The notes beneath the pieces were generated by a model that saw nothing but the letters and a program-made list of their open reading frames with translations, was not told the origin of the DNA and searched no databases. This document shows positions 17,055 through 25,211 of a stretch of 64,000 nt of DNA, one piece after another (within the stretch, counting starts at the first letter, position 1; every line of letters starts with the position of its first letter). A program made the position numbers and the translations under genes. The DNA comes from Mangrovimicrobium sp048323675 (GTDB lineage: Bacteria > Pseudomonadota > Gammaproteobacteria > Pseudomonadales > Halieaceae): NCBI RefSeq assembly GCF_048323675.1, contig NZ_JBLWFK010000009.1, forward strand, positions 1-64,000, read 5' to 3'.

Positions 17055-17438
17055 TCAGTCCAGTTGGGGAACATCCCCCGCAGGCTCATCGCTGCTGGCA
17101 GCGGGAATTTCGTCCTCCACTACCGGCAGTTCGTCGCTTGTTGACTGGGGCGCAGATTGTACTCCAGACACGGGCAATTCAATACCTAAATCATCAACCG
17201 GCGCAGAAGATTGATTCGCCAGCACCGCCAGGCCAAAACTGGTAGCGAAAAACACCGCCACCAGCCAGGACGTGGCGCGGGTCAGCGCGTTGCCGCTACC
17301 CGATGAACCGAACAGGGTTTGCGACGCACCGGCACCGAAGGAGGCGCCCATGTCGGCACCCTTGCCCTGCTGCATCATGATCAGGCCGATAATGGCCAGC
17401 GCGACCAGCAGGTGTACCACCAAAACTATCTGAAGCAT
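17055..17438 (-). CDS. secG: Sec translocase subunit SecG
   Basis: This 127-residue inner-membrane protein assists SecYE translocation. Two membrane helices are visible (LQIVLVVHLLVALAIIGLIMM and WLVAVFFATSFGLAVLA). Between them lies the family segment QQGKGADMGASFGAGASQTLFGSSGSGNALTR. The C-terminal tail is longer than in E. coli, acidic and Pro/Ser-rich. It lies 36 bp after tpiA and directly before tRNA-Leu. Confidence 0.94.
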   Translation of the reverse strand: MLQIVLVVHLLVALAIIGLIMMQQGKGADMGASFGAGASQTLFGSSGSGNALTRATSWLVAVFFATSFGLAVLANQSSAPVDDLGIELPVSGVQSAPQSTSDELPVVEDEIPAASSDEPAGDVPQLD

Positions 17439-17474
17439 TTTCAGTCCAGCTCCTCTGGGGAGCGTTCAATTCGT

Positions 17475-18218
17475 TTACGCCGCCGCAGCGACGATATCCA
17501 GGAAATCCGCGGCGACCAGGGAAGCACCACCAATCAAACCGCCGTCGATATCCGGCTGGCCGAAGAGTTCCCCGGCATTGCCCGGCTTCACACTGCCACC
17601 GTACAGGATACGGGTCGCAGCTGCATCCAGGCCATCCAGTGCCGCCAGCTCATCGCGGATAAAGCGATGCATTTCCTGCGCCTGCTCCGGCGTAGCCGTC
17701 AGGCCGGTACCGATCGCCCAGACCGGTTCATATGCCACGACCAGGCCAACTGGCTTGTCACGCCCTTCGAGCGCACCGCGCAGCTGCCCGGCGACTACTG
17801 CCCCAGCCCTGCCCGCCTCTCGCTCTGCCTGCGTTTCACCCACACAGAGTATGGGCTTCAAGCCCGCGGCGGCGGCCGCCTGGAGCTTTTGCGCAATCAG
17901 GCCATCGCTTTCGGTGTGGCCGGCACGGCGCTCGGAATGCCCGAGAATCACCCACTCGCAGCCGAGGTCCGCCAGCATCCGGGCTGCGACATCGCCGGTA
18001 TAGGCACCGGACTCATGGGTACTGCAATCCTGCGCGCCGACACTCAACGCACTGCCCTGGCAAGTGGAAATCGCCTGGCTCAGGTGCACAAACACGGGAC
18101 ACACTGCGACGTCGACCTCCGGCGGTGTTGCGGACCGCAGGAGTTCATCGAGCAATTGCCCGACGCTGGCCCGCGAACCGTGCATCTTCCAGTTACCCGC
18201 AACCATGGGTCGACGCAT
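17475..18218 (-). CDS. tpiA: triosephosphate isomerase
   Basis: This 247-residue TIM-barrel enzyme interconverts DHAP and glyceraldehyde-3-phosphate. RRPMVAGNWKMHG carries the catalytic Lys, CEWVILGHSERR the catalytic His, VVAYEPVWAIGTGLTATPEQ the catalytic Glu, and LYGGSVKPGNAGELF the phosphate site. ATG 18218 has GGAGGT at a proper distance; the frame to 18284 is rejected. Its place between glmM and secG is the Pseudomonas-type order. Confidence 0.97.
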   Translation of the reverse strand: MRRPMVAGNWKMHGSRASVGQLLDELLRSATPPEVDVAVCPVFVHLSQAISTCQGSALSVGAQDCSTHESGAYTGDVAARMLADLGCEWVILGHSERRAGHTESDGLIAQKLQAAAAAGLKPILCVGETQAEREAGRAGAVVAGQLRGALEGRDKPVGLVVAYEPVWAIGTGLTATPEQAQEMHRFIRDELAALDGLDAAATRILYGGSVKPGNAGELFGQPDIDGGLIGGASLVAADFLDIVAAAA

Positions 18219-18286
18219 ATTACCTCCGGGCCAAAAAAGCGGCGGCAATCTTACCCAAGAAGGCCGGTACAGGCAAGCCGCCAAAA

Positions 18287-19642
18287 TTAACCAAGAATCT
18301 GTTCCACTTCCGCGGCCAGTTGCTCGCAGTTGCGGCGAACCTGCACTTCGTCCTCACCTTCCACCATCACCCGCACCACCGGCTCGGTACCGGAGGGGCG
18401 CAACAGCACCCGGCCACGGTCGCCGAGATCCGCCTCCACCCGGCTCACCGCGGCCTGCAGCGCCGCATTGCCCTCGAACTGGACGCCGCTGCCGGTGGGA
18501 ACATTGATCATGACCTGGGGCAGCTTGCGCATCCCCCGCCGCAACTCGGCCAGGGGCTTGCGGCTATCGCTCACCGCGCTCAACACCTGCAGGGCAGCTA
18601 CGATGCCGTCGCCGGTGGTGACCACATCGCTGCAGATGATATGCCCGGAGGATTCACCGCCGAGCAGCCAGCCGCGCTCCTCCATTGCCTCCTTGACATA
18701 GCGGTCGCCCACTTTGGCGCGGAAGAATTCCAGCCCGGCGGCGCGCAGCGCCAGTTCCAGGCCGAGGTTGGACATCAGGGTGCCCACCACCCCGGCGTCC
18801 CGATGGCCATCCTGCAGGCGCTGCATGGCGATGATATAGAGCAGTTCGTCACCATCGACCAGCTCGCCCTGCGCATCGATAAACAGAACCCGGTCGCCGT
18901 CGCCATCGAAGGCGATACCCAGATCCGCCTCGCGTTCGACCACTAACCGCGCCAGGGCTGCGGTATCGGTGGAGCCGACACCTTCATTGATGTTGAAACC
19001 GTCGGGCTGCACGCCCATGCTGATCACTTCAGCACCGAGCTCGCTGAACACACTGGGGGCGATGTGATAGGTGGCGCCGTGGGCGCAATCCACCGCGATA
19101 CGCAGTCCGCGCAGGCTGAAACTCTCCGGCACCGTCGACTTGCAGAATTCGATGTAGCGCCCGGCGGCGTCCACCACCCGCACCACCTTGCCGATTTCCC
19201 GTGAACCGACGGTCTGCAGACCAAGTTCAAGCTCCGCCTCGATGGCGTGCTCCAGCTCGTCCGGCAACTTGCTACCCACGGCATTGAAAAACTTGATGCC
19301 GTTGTCCTGGAAGGGATTGTGGGAAGCGCTGATCACGATACCGGCGTTCGCCCCAAAGGTGCGGGTCATCAGCGCTACTGCCGGAGTCGGCATGGGACCG
19401 AGCAACTTCACGTCGACCCCGGCGGCCACCAGCCCGGCCTCGAGCGCGGACTCGAACATGTAGCCCGAGACCCGGGTGTCCTTGCCGATGATTACCAGGC
19501 AGCGGCCCTTGACTCCGGGCTGGCGCGCAAACACCCGGCCGCAGGCCCAGCCGAGCCGCAACATGAAGTCCGGAGTGATTGCTCCCTCACCGACGGCACC
19601 GCGAATGCCGTCGGTACCAAAATAACGTTTAGCCATAGTCAT
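18287..19642 (-). CDS. glmM: phosphoglucosamine mutase
   Basis: This 451-residue enzyme converts glucosamine-6-P to glucosamine-1-P for UDP-GlcNAc, peptidoglycan and LPS synthesis. RYFGTDGIRG, GIVISASHNPFQDNGIKFF (phosphorylated serine near residue 100), AFDGDGDRVLFID (metal site) and LLRPSGTEPVVRVMVEGED are present. ATG 19642 overlaps the folP stop (ATGA), implying translational coupling; a second ATG at 19636 is also possible. Confidence 0.96.
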   Translation of the reverse strand: MTMAKRYFGTDGIRGAVGEGAITPDFMLRLGWACGRVFARQPGVKGRCLVIIGKDTRVSGYMFESALEAGLVAAGVDVKLLGPMPTPAVALMTRTFGANAGIVISASHNPFQDNGIKFFNAVGSKLPDELEHAIEAELELGLQTVGSREIGKVVRVVDAAGRYIEFCKSTVPESFSLRGLRIAVDCAHGATYHIAPSVFSELGAEVISMGVQPDGFNINEGVGSTDTAALARLVVEREADLGIAFDGDGDRVLFIDAQGELVDGDELLYIIAMQRLQDGHRDAGVVGTLMSNLGLELALRAAGLEFFRAKVGDRYVKEAMEERGWLLGGESSGHIICSDVVTTGDGIVAALQVLSAVSDSRKPLAELRRGMRKLPQVMINVPTGSGVQFEGNAALQAAVSRVEADLGDRGRVLLRPSGTEPVVRVMVEGEDEVQVRRNCEQLAAEVEQILG

Positions 19643-20517
19643 CTTCTTGGTTCTTGTTCCAGCAGCGCGGTATACATCGCCAGCGCATCGCAGGTCTCGG
19701 CGACATCGTGGCAGCGGATGATCGACGCGCCGCGCTCGGCGGCCAGCACCGCCAGGGACAGGCTGGCCGGCAGCCGTTCGTGCACTTCCCTGCCAATCAG
19801 CTTGCCGATAACCGACTTGCGCGAGAGCCCCACCAGCAGGGGCAGCCCGAGCGCCGCCAGGCGCGGCAATTCGCGCAACAGTTCGAGATTATGCTGCAGG
19901 CTCTTGCCAAAGCCAAAACCGGGGTCGAGCACTATTTTTTCGCGGGGAATGCCGGCCGCCGCGCACAGTGCGGCCCGGGATTCGAGGAAGTCCGCGACAT
20001 CCGCCACCACGTCCGCATACTGCGGGTCCAGTTGCATGTTGCCGGGCTCGCCGCGCATGTGCATGAGACAGACCGGCAGACCGCTGGCCGCGGCGGCCTC
20101 CAGCGCGCCGGGGCGCTGCAGGGCCCGCACATCGTTGACCAGCCCGGCGCCACACGCCGCGGACTCGCGGATCACCGCCGGGGTACTGGTGTCCACGGAA
20201 ATGATCACATCCAGCTCCGCCGCGATCCGCTCGACCAGCGGGACCACCCGGTCCAGCTCTTCGGCCTCACCCACCGGTGCGGCGCCCGGGCGGGTGGATT
20301 CACCGCCGATATCCAGCAATGCGGCGCCGGCGGCGACCATAGCCGCAGCCCGCCGCAGGGCATTATCGAGATCGAGACGGCCGGCGCGATAGAGACTGCC
20401 GCCGTCGGAGAAGGAGTCGGGCGTGGTATTGAGAATCCCCATGACCCGGGGACGGGACAGATCGAGGCCGCGCCCGGCGCAATCCAGCGTCCGGGCGGGC
20501 AGTGTTACGGTTTGCAA
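19639..20517 (-). CDS. folP: dihydropteroate synthase
   Basis: This TIM-barrel enzyme of about 292 residues joins p-aminobenzoate to the pterin pyrophosphate in folate synthesis; it is the sulfonamide target. MGILNTTPDSFSDGG, LDIGGESTRPGAAPV, ISVDTSTPAVI, NDVRAL, DPGFGFGKSLQHN and LVGLSRKSVIG are present. No ATG lies near the usual N terminus. I choose TTG 20517, eight bases after the ftsH stop, which gives LQTVTLPARTLDCAGRGL; the frame is open to 20622 inside ftsH, so a coupled upstream start cannot be excluded. Confidence 0.9.
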   Translation of the reverse strand: MQTVTLPARTLDCAGRGLDLSRPRVMGILNTTPDSFSDGGSLYRAGRLDLDNALRRAAAMVAAGAALLDIGGESTRPGAAPVGEAEELDRVVPLVERIAAELDVIISVDTSTPAVIRESAACGAGLVNDVRALQRPGALEAAAASGLPVCLMHMRGEPGNMQLDPQYADVVADVADFLESRAALCAAAGIPREKIVLDPGFGFGKSLQHNLELLRELPRLAALGLPLLVGLSRKSVIGKLIGREVHERLPASLSLAVLAAERGASIIRCHDVAETCDALAMYTALLEQEPRR

Positions 20518-20524
20518 GGGGAAC

Positions 20525-22444
20525 TCAGTGTTCGCCGGCGGGGCCACCGATGGGGCTGCCCGGCGATGCCTCCGGTTTTTCCTCGTCCAGCCTCGCGCTG
20601 GAACCACCACCGGTATTACCACCCCAGTCGGAGGGCGGGCGCGGGGTACGACCGGACATGATGTCCTCGATCTGTTCCGCGTCGATGGTCTCGTACTGCA
20701 TCAGGGCGTCCGCCATCGTGTGCAGCTTGTCGATGTTTTCTTCCAGCAGCCGGCTGGCGGCGCTGTAGCACTCGTCGATGATGCGCCGCACTTCCTTGTC
20801 GATCTGGGTCGCGGTCTCATCGGAAATGCCCTGGTGCGGATTCGCGGCGGAGCGGCCGAGGAACACTTCCTCACCGCCCTCGTCGTACATCAGCGGGCCC
20901 ATTTTCTCGGAGAGACCCCACTGGGTGACCATCTTGCGGGCGATCTCGGTGGCCCGCTTGATGTCATTGGAGGCCCCGGTGGTAATCCCGTCCGGGCCGA
21001 GGGTCATCTCCTCGGCGATACGCCCGCCAAACAAGCTGCAGACCTGGCTGATGATGTGCCGGCGGCTGTGGCTGTAGCGGTCTTCCTCGGGCAGGAACAT
21101 GGTGACGCCGAGGGCGCGGCCGCGGGGGATGATGCTCACCTTGTAGACCGGGTCGTGCTCGGGCATCAGGCGCCCGACGATCGCGTGGCCGGCCTCGTGG
21201 TAGGCGGTATTGCGCTTCTCGTCCTCGGACATGACCATGGAGCGGCGCTCGGCGCCCATCATGATCTTGTCTTTCGCCAGTTCGAACTGCTGCATGCCGA
21301 CGATGCGCAGGCTGGCGCGGGCGGCGAACAGGGCCGCCTCGTTGACCAGGTTGGCCAGGTCCGCCCCGGAGAAACCGGGGGTACCGCGGGCAATCCGCGA
21401 AGGCTCCACGTCTTCGCCCAGCGGCACCTTGCGCATGTGCACCTTGAGAATCTGCTCGCGGCCGCGGATATCCGGCAGGCCCACGACCACCTGGCGGTCG
21501 AAACGGCCGGGGCGCAGCAGCGCCGGGTCGAGGACGTCCGGGCGGTTGGTGGCAGCGATGACGATCACGCCGTCATTGACCTCGAAACCGTCCATTTCCA
21601 CCAGCAGCTGGTTCAGGGTCTGCTCGCGCTCGTCGTGACCGCCGCCGAGACCGGCGCCGCGGTGACGACCGACCGCGTCGATCTCATCGATAAAGATGAT
21701 ACAGGGCGACTGCTTCTTGGCCTGGTCGAACATGTCGCGCACCCGGGAGGCGCCCACACCGACGAACATCTCGACGAAATCGGAACCGGAGATGGAGAAG
21801 AACGGCACCTTCGCCTCGCCGGCAATGGCTTTCGCCAGCAGCGTCTTACCGGTACCCGGCTGGCCGACCATCAGCACGCCGCGGGGAATGCGGCCGCCGA
21901 GTTTCTGGAACTTGCTCGGGTCGCGCAGGAACTCGACCAGTTCCTGCACGTCTTCCTTGGCCTCGTCGACACCGGCGACATCGGCGAAAGTCGTGGTGAT
22001 CTGGTCCTCACCCAGCAGGCGGGCCTTGCTCTTGCCAAAGCTCATCGGGCCGCCGCGGCCGCCGCCACCGCCCTGCATCTGGCGCATGAAGAACATGAAC
22101 ACGGCGATAATGATCAGGATCGGGAAAGAGGCGACCAGCAACTGGGTCCAGACGCTCTGCTGTTCCGGCTTCTTGCCCTCGACAACCACGTTGTGGGACA
22201 GCAGGTCATCCATCAGCTTGGGGTCTTCGACCATCGGCCGGATGGTCTCGAAGCGACTGCCATCCATGCGCTCGCCGGAGATCACCAGCCCGTCCACGGT
22301 CACCTTGCTGACCTGGTCGCGGTTCACCTCCAGGACGAACTCGGAATAGCCCACCTGTTCGGGTGGCGTCTGCATATTGAAGTTGTTGAAAACCGACAGC
22401 AGGACCGCGGCAATCACCAACCACAGCAAAAGGTTTTTGACCAT
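20525..22444 (-). CDS. ftsH: ATP-dependent zinc metalloprotease FtsH
   Basis: This 639-residue hexameric inner-membrane protease degrades LpxC, SecY and other proteins in relatives. It has an N-terminal membrane helix (MVKNLLLWLVIAAVLLSVF), a periplasmic segment and a second helix (about 100-122). The AAA domain has GQPGTGKTLLAKA, FIDEIDAVG and the second-region-of-homology LRPGRFDRQV. The zinc site is HEAGH. The C-terminal tail is Gly/Pro-rich. ATG 22444 is the usual start; the frame to 22510 is rejected. The upstream 800-bp gap to rlmE is repeat-rich, unlike the tight rlmE-ftsH spacing of E. coli. Confidence 0.97.
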   Translation of the reverse strand: MVKNLLLWLVIAAVLLSVFNNFNMQTPPEQVGYSEFVLEVNRDQVSKVTVDGLVISGERMDGSRFETIRPMVEDPKLMDDLLSHNVVVEGKKPEQQSVWTQLLVASFPILIIIAVFMFFMRQMQGGGGGRGGPMSFGKSKARLLGEDQITTTFADVAGVDEAKEDVQELVEFLRDPSKFQKLGGRIPRGVLMVGQPGTGKTLLAKAIAGEAKVPFFSISGSDFVEMFVGVGASRVRDMFDQAKKQSPCIIFIDEIDAVGRHRGAGLGGGHDEREQTLNQLLVEMDGFEVNDGVIVIAATNRPDVLDPALLRPGRFDRQVVVGLPDIRGREQILKVHMRKVPLGEDVEPSRIARGTPGFSGADLANLVNEAALFAARASLRIVGMQQFELAKDKIMMGAERRSMVMSEDEKRNTAYHEAGHAIVGRLMPEHDPVYKVSIIPRGRALGVTMFLPEEDRYSHSRRHIISQVCSLFGGRIAEEMTLGPDGITTGASNDIKRATEIARKMVTQWGLSEKMGPLMYDEGGEEVFLGRSAANPHQGISDETATQIDKEVRRIIDECYSAASRLLEENIDKLHTMADALMQYETIDAEQIEDIMSGRTPRPPSDWGGNTGGGSSARLDEEKPEASPGSPIGGPAGEH

Positions 22445-22741
22445 ATCGTTCAACGCTGCTTCCTCTCGGGACAGACCTTGGGAGGCGGGGCCGCCAGTCG
22501 CGTGGATCAACGGACCCTACAGCCTTACTCCTCAATTATAGACACTGCCGGGGCGTTTGTTCTCCGCCGTGGGCAGCTGGAAAGTGGAACCGGGTCCCGG
22601 GGGACGCAGTTTCAGGAATCGGCAAGTCGCCAATGTACTACAGTTGGGGCTTTGCCTCCATGTTTCAAGGTGGGGCTGGTTACAGTTTCATCTCCAAGGC
22701 TGGATGCCAGGCCGCCTGGGGGCTGGGCTGGGTGGCAAGCC

Positions 22742-22856
22742 GCGCGGAACAGGCAGTCTCCACTGGGACACGCCAAAAAGCGCACATCCATGTGCAGGCT
22801 CGGGTGGCGACATCCATGTCGCCACACGGTCCCAGTGGAGACTGCCTGTCCCGCAC
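22742..22856 (+). repeat. family B branched stem-loop, copy B1
   Basis: The outer stem (about 22744-22769 with 22829-22854) pairs over about 26 positions with one mismatch; 22749-22769 with 22829-22849 is perfect. The 59-nt interior (22770-22828) begins ACGCCAAAAAGCGCAC and holds two perfect hairpins: GCACAT-CC-ATGTGC (22782-22795) and a 10-bp stem GTGGCGACAT-CC-ATGTCGCCAC (22804-22825). The interior is nearly identical in B2 and B3; the outer arm is unique. Confidence 0.85.
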
Positions 22857-22928
22857 GGCCCCGACCGCCCTGCCAGACCCCGAATTCGGCGCCCTGGAAC
22901 GCCGGGTACTCTGCAACTCGCTTGTTGT

Positions 22929-22984
22929 GAATCCCGAATCCCGAATCCCGAATCCCGAATCCCGAATCCCGAATCCCGAATCCC
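22929..22984 (+). repeat. 7-bp tandem repeat GAATCCC x 8
   Basis: Eight perfect head-to-tail copies of GAATCCC. The unit is not a multiple of three and no gene spans it. It lies between stem-loops B1 and B2. Such arrays usually vary in copy number by slippage. Confidence 0.95.
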
Positions 22985-23040
22985 GATAAGTCTAACGCCC
23001 AGGAACCCAGCAAATGCTCGGAGTCGCAGGATACTCAGGC

Positions 23041-23154
23041 GTGTGCAGCGGAGATTCCCTGTGGGAACCGTGAGGCGACAGGACGTCGCCGACCGAGCCT
23101 GCACATGGACGTGCGCTTTTTGGCGTGTTCCCACAGGGAATCTCCGCTGCGCGC
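23041..23154 (-). repeat. family B branched stem-loop, copy B2
   Basis: Arms at 23045-23068 and 23127-23150 form a perfect 24-bp stem, extended by G-T wobble pairs to 23041/23154. Read on the minus strand the interior begins ACGCCAAAAAGCGCAC and has the same two hairpins as B1, with changes that mostly keep pairing (GCACGTCCATGTGC; GGCGAC-GTCCT-GTCGCC). It is opposite in orientation to B1, about 270 bp away. Confidence 0.85.
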
Positions 23155-23192
23155 GCCGCCCCCCCCTCAATAAGTACACCTTCTCCCCAAAG

Positions 23193-23244
23193 CTCAGAGG
23201 CTCAGAGGCTCAGAGGCTCAGAGGCTCAGAGGCTCAGAGGCTCA
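23193..23244 (+). repeat. 8-bp tandem repeat CTCAGAGG x 6.5
   Basis: Six perfect copies of CTCAGAGG are followed by CTCA, whose TCA is the rlmE stop codon on the minus strand. The array therefore abuts the end of rlmE exactly. Confidence 0.95.
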
Positions 23245-23868
23245 AGAAGCTTTGAACCCAGTAGCCACAAGGTAAACCTCCCGCGACCGGGGCCGCGAAG
23301 CATCCGGTTTCCGGGTCAGTACCTTCTGGAAGGAGGTCCGGCAATCCCGCATCAACTCCTCGAAACCCTCGCCGTGAAAGACCTTGGCGACAAAGGTGCC
23401 ACCGGGGGGCAGGACCCGGCGGGCAAGATCAAGGGCCAGCTCCACCAGGTACATGGCGCGCGGCTGGTCGACCGCGTTGAGGCCGCTCATGTTGGGGGCC
23501 ATATCGGACATCACGAGGTCCACCGGGGTCTCGCCAACGGCCTCGAGTATCGCGTCGAAGACCTCGTCGTCGGTGAAATCACCCTGAATGAACTCGACAC
23601 CGGCCAGGTTGTCCATGGGCAGGATGTCCGAGGCGACCACGCGGCCGCGGTGACCGACCAGGTCGGCGGCCACCTGGGACCAGCCGCCGGGGGCACTGCC
23701 GAGGTCGAGGACCGTCATGCCGGGCCGGATAAGGCGGTCTTTTTCGTTTAATTCCAGTAGCTTATAACAGGCGCGACTGCGGTAACCCTCGCGCTGGGCG
23801 CGCTGGACGTAGGGGTCGTCCCGGTGTTCTTTCAGCCAGGCCTTACTGGAGGATCGCTTCTTCGGCAT
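23242..23868 (-). CDS. rlmE: 23S rRNA (uridine-2'-O)-methyltransferase
   Basis: This 208-residue SAM-dependent enzyme (FtsJ/RrmJ) methylates U2552 of 23S rRNA in the 50S subunit. MTVLDLGSAPGGWSQVAADLVG is motif I. The K-D-K-E tetrad is supported by YKLLELNEKDRL, DLVMSDMAPNMSG, FVAKVFHGEGFEE and SREVYLVA. Length is normal. It diverges from yhbY as in E. coli. The stop codon lies inside an 8-bp tandem array. Confidence 0.96.
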   Translation of the reverse strand: MPKKRSSSKAWLKEHRDDPYVQRAQREGYRSRACYKLLELNEKDRLIRPGMTVLDLGSAPGGWSQVAADLVGHRGRVVASDILPMDNLAGVEFIQGDFTDDEVFDAILEAVGETPVDLVMSDMAPNMSGLNAVDQPRAMYLVELALDLARRVLPPGGTFVAKVFHGEGFEELMRDCRTSFQKVLTRKPDASRPRSREVYLVATGFKAS

Positions 23869-23963
23869 GCAACAGGTCTATAGTAGTGGAGGTCATTCCC
23901 GCGGTGGCGCGCCTCGGGTAGAATACGCGCCCCCTGAATTTCCCATTGTAACGTGGATTGCCG

Positions 23964-24275
23964 ATGAACATGCAGAAATCCCCCGACAGCAAGCAGTTGC
24001 GCGCCATCGGCCACAAACTCAAACCGGTGGTGACGGTCGCCGGCAAGGGCCTGACGGAAAACGTCATCGCGGAAATCGACCAGGCGCTGGAGCGCCACGA
24101 GCTGATCAAGGTCAAGCTGGCCGTGGGCAGCCGCGAGGCGCGGTCGGCGACGACCGAGGCGGTCTGCGAGGCCTGCGGGGCGCAGCTGGTCCAGGCCATC
24201 GGCAACATGATCCTGGTCCTGCGCCGCAACAGCAAGCCGGATCCGCAGCTTTCCAACCTCTTGCGCCCTCTGTAA
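23964..24275 (+). CDS. yhbY: CRS1-YhbY RNA-binding protein
   Basis: This 103-residue single CRM-domain protein associates with pre-50S ribosomes. KQLRAIGHKLKPVVTVAGKGLTENVIAEIDQAL and the GxxG-like loop VGSREAR near ELIKVKLAVGSR fit the family. ATG 23964 is chosen; a second ATG at 23970 is possible. It is divergent from rlmE, 95 bp away, the arrangement seen in E. coli. A TAGAAT box at 23919-23924 is a candidate -10 element. Confidence 0.93.
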   Translation: MNMQKSPDSKQLRAIGHKLKPVVTVAGKGLTENVIAEIDQALERHELIKVKLAVGSREARSATTEAVCEACGAQLVQAIGNMILVLRRNSKPDPQLSNLLRPL

Positions 24276-24711
24276 GCAGACCCATCCAAACCCGCGGATT
24301 GCAGTTACAGATTCCGGGATAGGCCGGGCACCTCGCCTTGCCCTAGGCCGGTGGAGTTGCCGCCGGCCTGGACACGGCATCCTGCACCCCGAAAACCGCA
24401 AAAGCGGCGTCCCGCCAGCTTGGCTTCGGCCATCCATGGCCTCAGACATTTTCGCGGTGCAGGATGCCGTATCCAGTCCTCTTCAGTGCCAATCCCCGGA
24501 TTATGCACTCCGTAACAAAAGGCGGCTTCTGGACAACACACCGGTGGACCAGCGCACTATGCTACTCAAGAACGTTTTCCTGGCTCTCAATAGATTGTCA
24601 TTTTGATTCAGCTCGGTCTAAGGGAACACGCCAATCTCGATAATCGTTCCCCGATTTACCACCAGCTCGCGCCCCGCTACACTGGAGCCGTATCTGCCGC
24701 TGTGAGGTCAC
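24276..24711. other. gap after yhbY with family C hairpin
   Basis: This is 436 bases without a credible gene between yhbY and a small hypothetical gene. The middle is taken by the family C stem-loop (24368-24476). No terminator with a T run was seen after yhbY. Confidence 0.55.
24368..24476 (+). repeat. family C branched stem-loop
   Basis: Arms 24368-24388 and 24456-24476 pair over 21 positions with one C-A mismatch. After one mismatch the stem continues CGAAAA (24390-24395) with TTTTCG (24449-24454). The interior holds CCGC-AAAA-GCGG and GGCCAT-CC-ATGGCC. The second inner hairpin uses the same CATCCATG centre as family B and copy A3, but the rest of the interior is different and only one copy is present in the window. 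Confidence 0.75.
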
Positions 24712-25053
24712 ATGGGAGAACTGCTGGAATTCCCTTCGCCCCGGGTCCAGGGCCTGGCGTTTCTGGATCGCCGCATTCGCCAGCTGTTGTCCGACCGCGG
24801 CGCCGATGACGAACTGATGGATTTCGCCGCCGGCGAACTCACCCGCATCTACAGCCGCATTCACGACAGCGAGCAGTATTGCTTCGCTGTCGACCTGCCT
24901 GACAGCCTCTCGCCACAGGACCACATCGCCCTGCGCCTGGCTATCGAAACCGGGCTCGAAGGCGTCCGCCGGGAAAATCACGCACTGGTGCTGGAACTGG
25001 TGGCCGAACTGGTCCTCGCCAGGGTCCAGCTGTTCCAGTCCCGACGGGGCTAG
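24712..25053 (+). CDS. small conserved-looking hypothetical protein
   Basis: This 113-residue soluble, acidic, mostly helical protein is not recognised. Residues 20-60 (IRQLLSDRGADDELMDFAAGELTRIYSRIHDSEQYCF) and 70-110 look like amphipathic helices. There is no signal peptide or membrane segment. GAGGTCAC lies directly before ATG 24712, a good ribosome-binding site, and codon use matches the neighbours, so it is probably real. It lies upstream of the Fur-box gene pair on the same strand but is separated by about 155 bp including the Fur box, so the two are likely separate transcripts. Confidence 0.65.
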   Translation: MGELLEFPSPRVQGLAFLDRRIRQLLSDRGADDELMDFAAGELTRIYSRIHDSEQYCFAVDLPDSLSPQDHIALRLAIETGLEGVRRENHALVLELVAELVLARVQLFQSRRG

Positions 25054-25160
25054 CCGGATCGGGGCCCGGGCGTGGACCACGTGTCGGGGCGCCCCTTTCA
25101 GCCCTGCTCACCCTCGTGGCAAAAAACTCTCGCTGGCGTCTGGACAAGGCATCAAACGCA

Positions 25161-25179
25161 AATGATAATGATTCTCATA
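25161..25179 (+). promoter_or_regulatory. Fur box
   Basis: AATGATAATGATTCTCATA closely matches the Fur 19-bp consensus (three GATAAT-like hexamers), with the core GATAATGATTCTCAT. It lies about 33 bases before the ATG at 25212, so it probably overlaps the promoter. Iron-loaded Fur would repress the downstream pair. Confidence 0.8.
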
Positions 25180-25211
25180 AATCAACGATTCATTGGGTAT
25201 GAGGGTCACAC

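Larger units (their letters stand above)
22445..23241. other. repeat-filled gap between rlmE and ftsH
   Basis: This is about 800 bases without a credible gene between two minus-strand genes that are adjacent in many relatives. It contains family B stem-loops B1 and B2, eight 7-bp tandem repeats (22929-22984) and six 8-bp tandem repeats ending in the rlmE stop codon. The ftsH promoter is probably in 22445-22740, if ftsH is not read from rlmE; no clear boxes were found. Small frames here (for example 22557-23255 on the plus strand) are made of repeats and rejected. Confidence 0.65.

Noticed and set aside
22742..22856. Integron attC sites or gene cassettes
   Set aside because: There is no integrase, the conserved core sites typical of attC were not found, and the conserved part is the interior, not the ends.
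22742..22856. tRNA-like gene
   Set aside because: The branched fold has no anticodon loop, T-loop consensus or acceptor end.
22929..23244. CRISPR array
   Set aside because: Repeat units are 7 and 8 bp with no spacers and no cas genes nearby.
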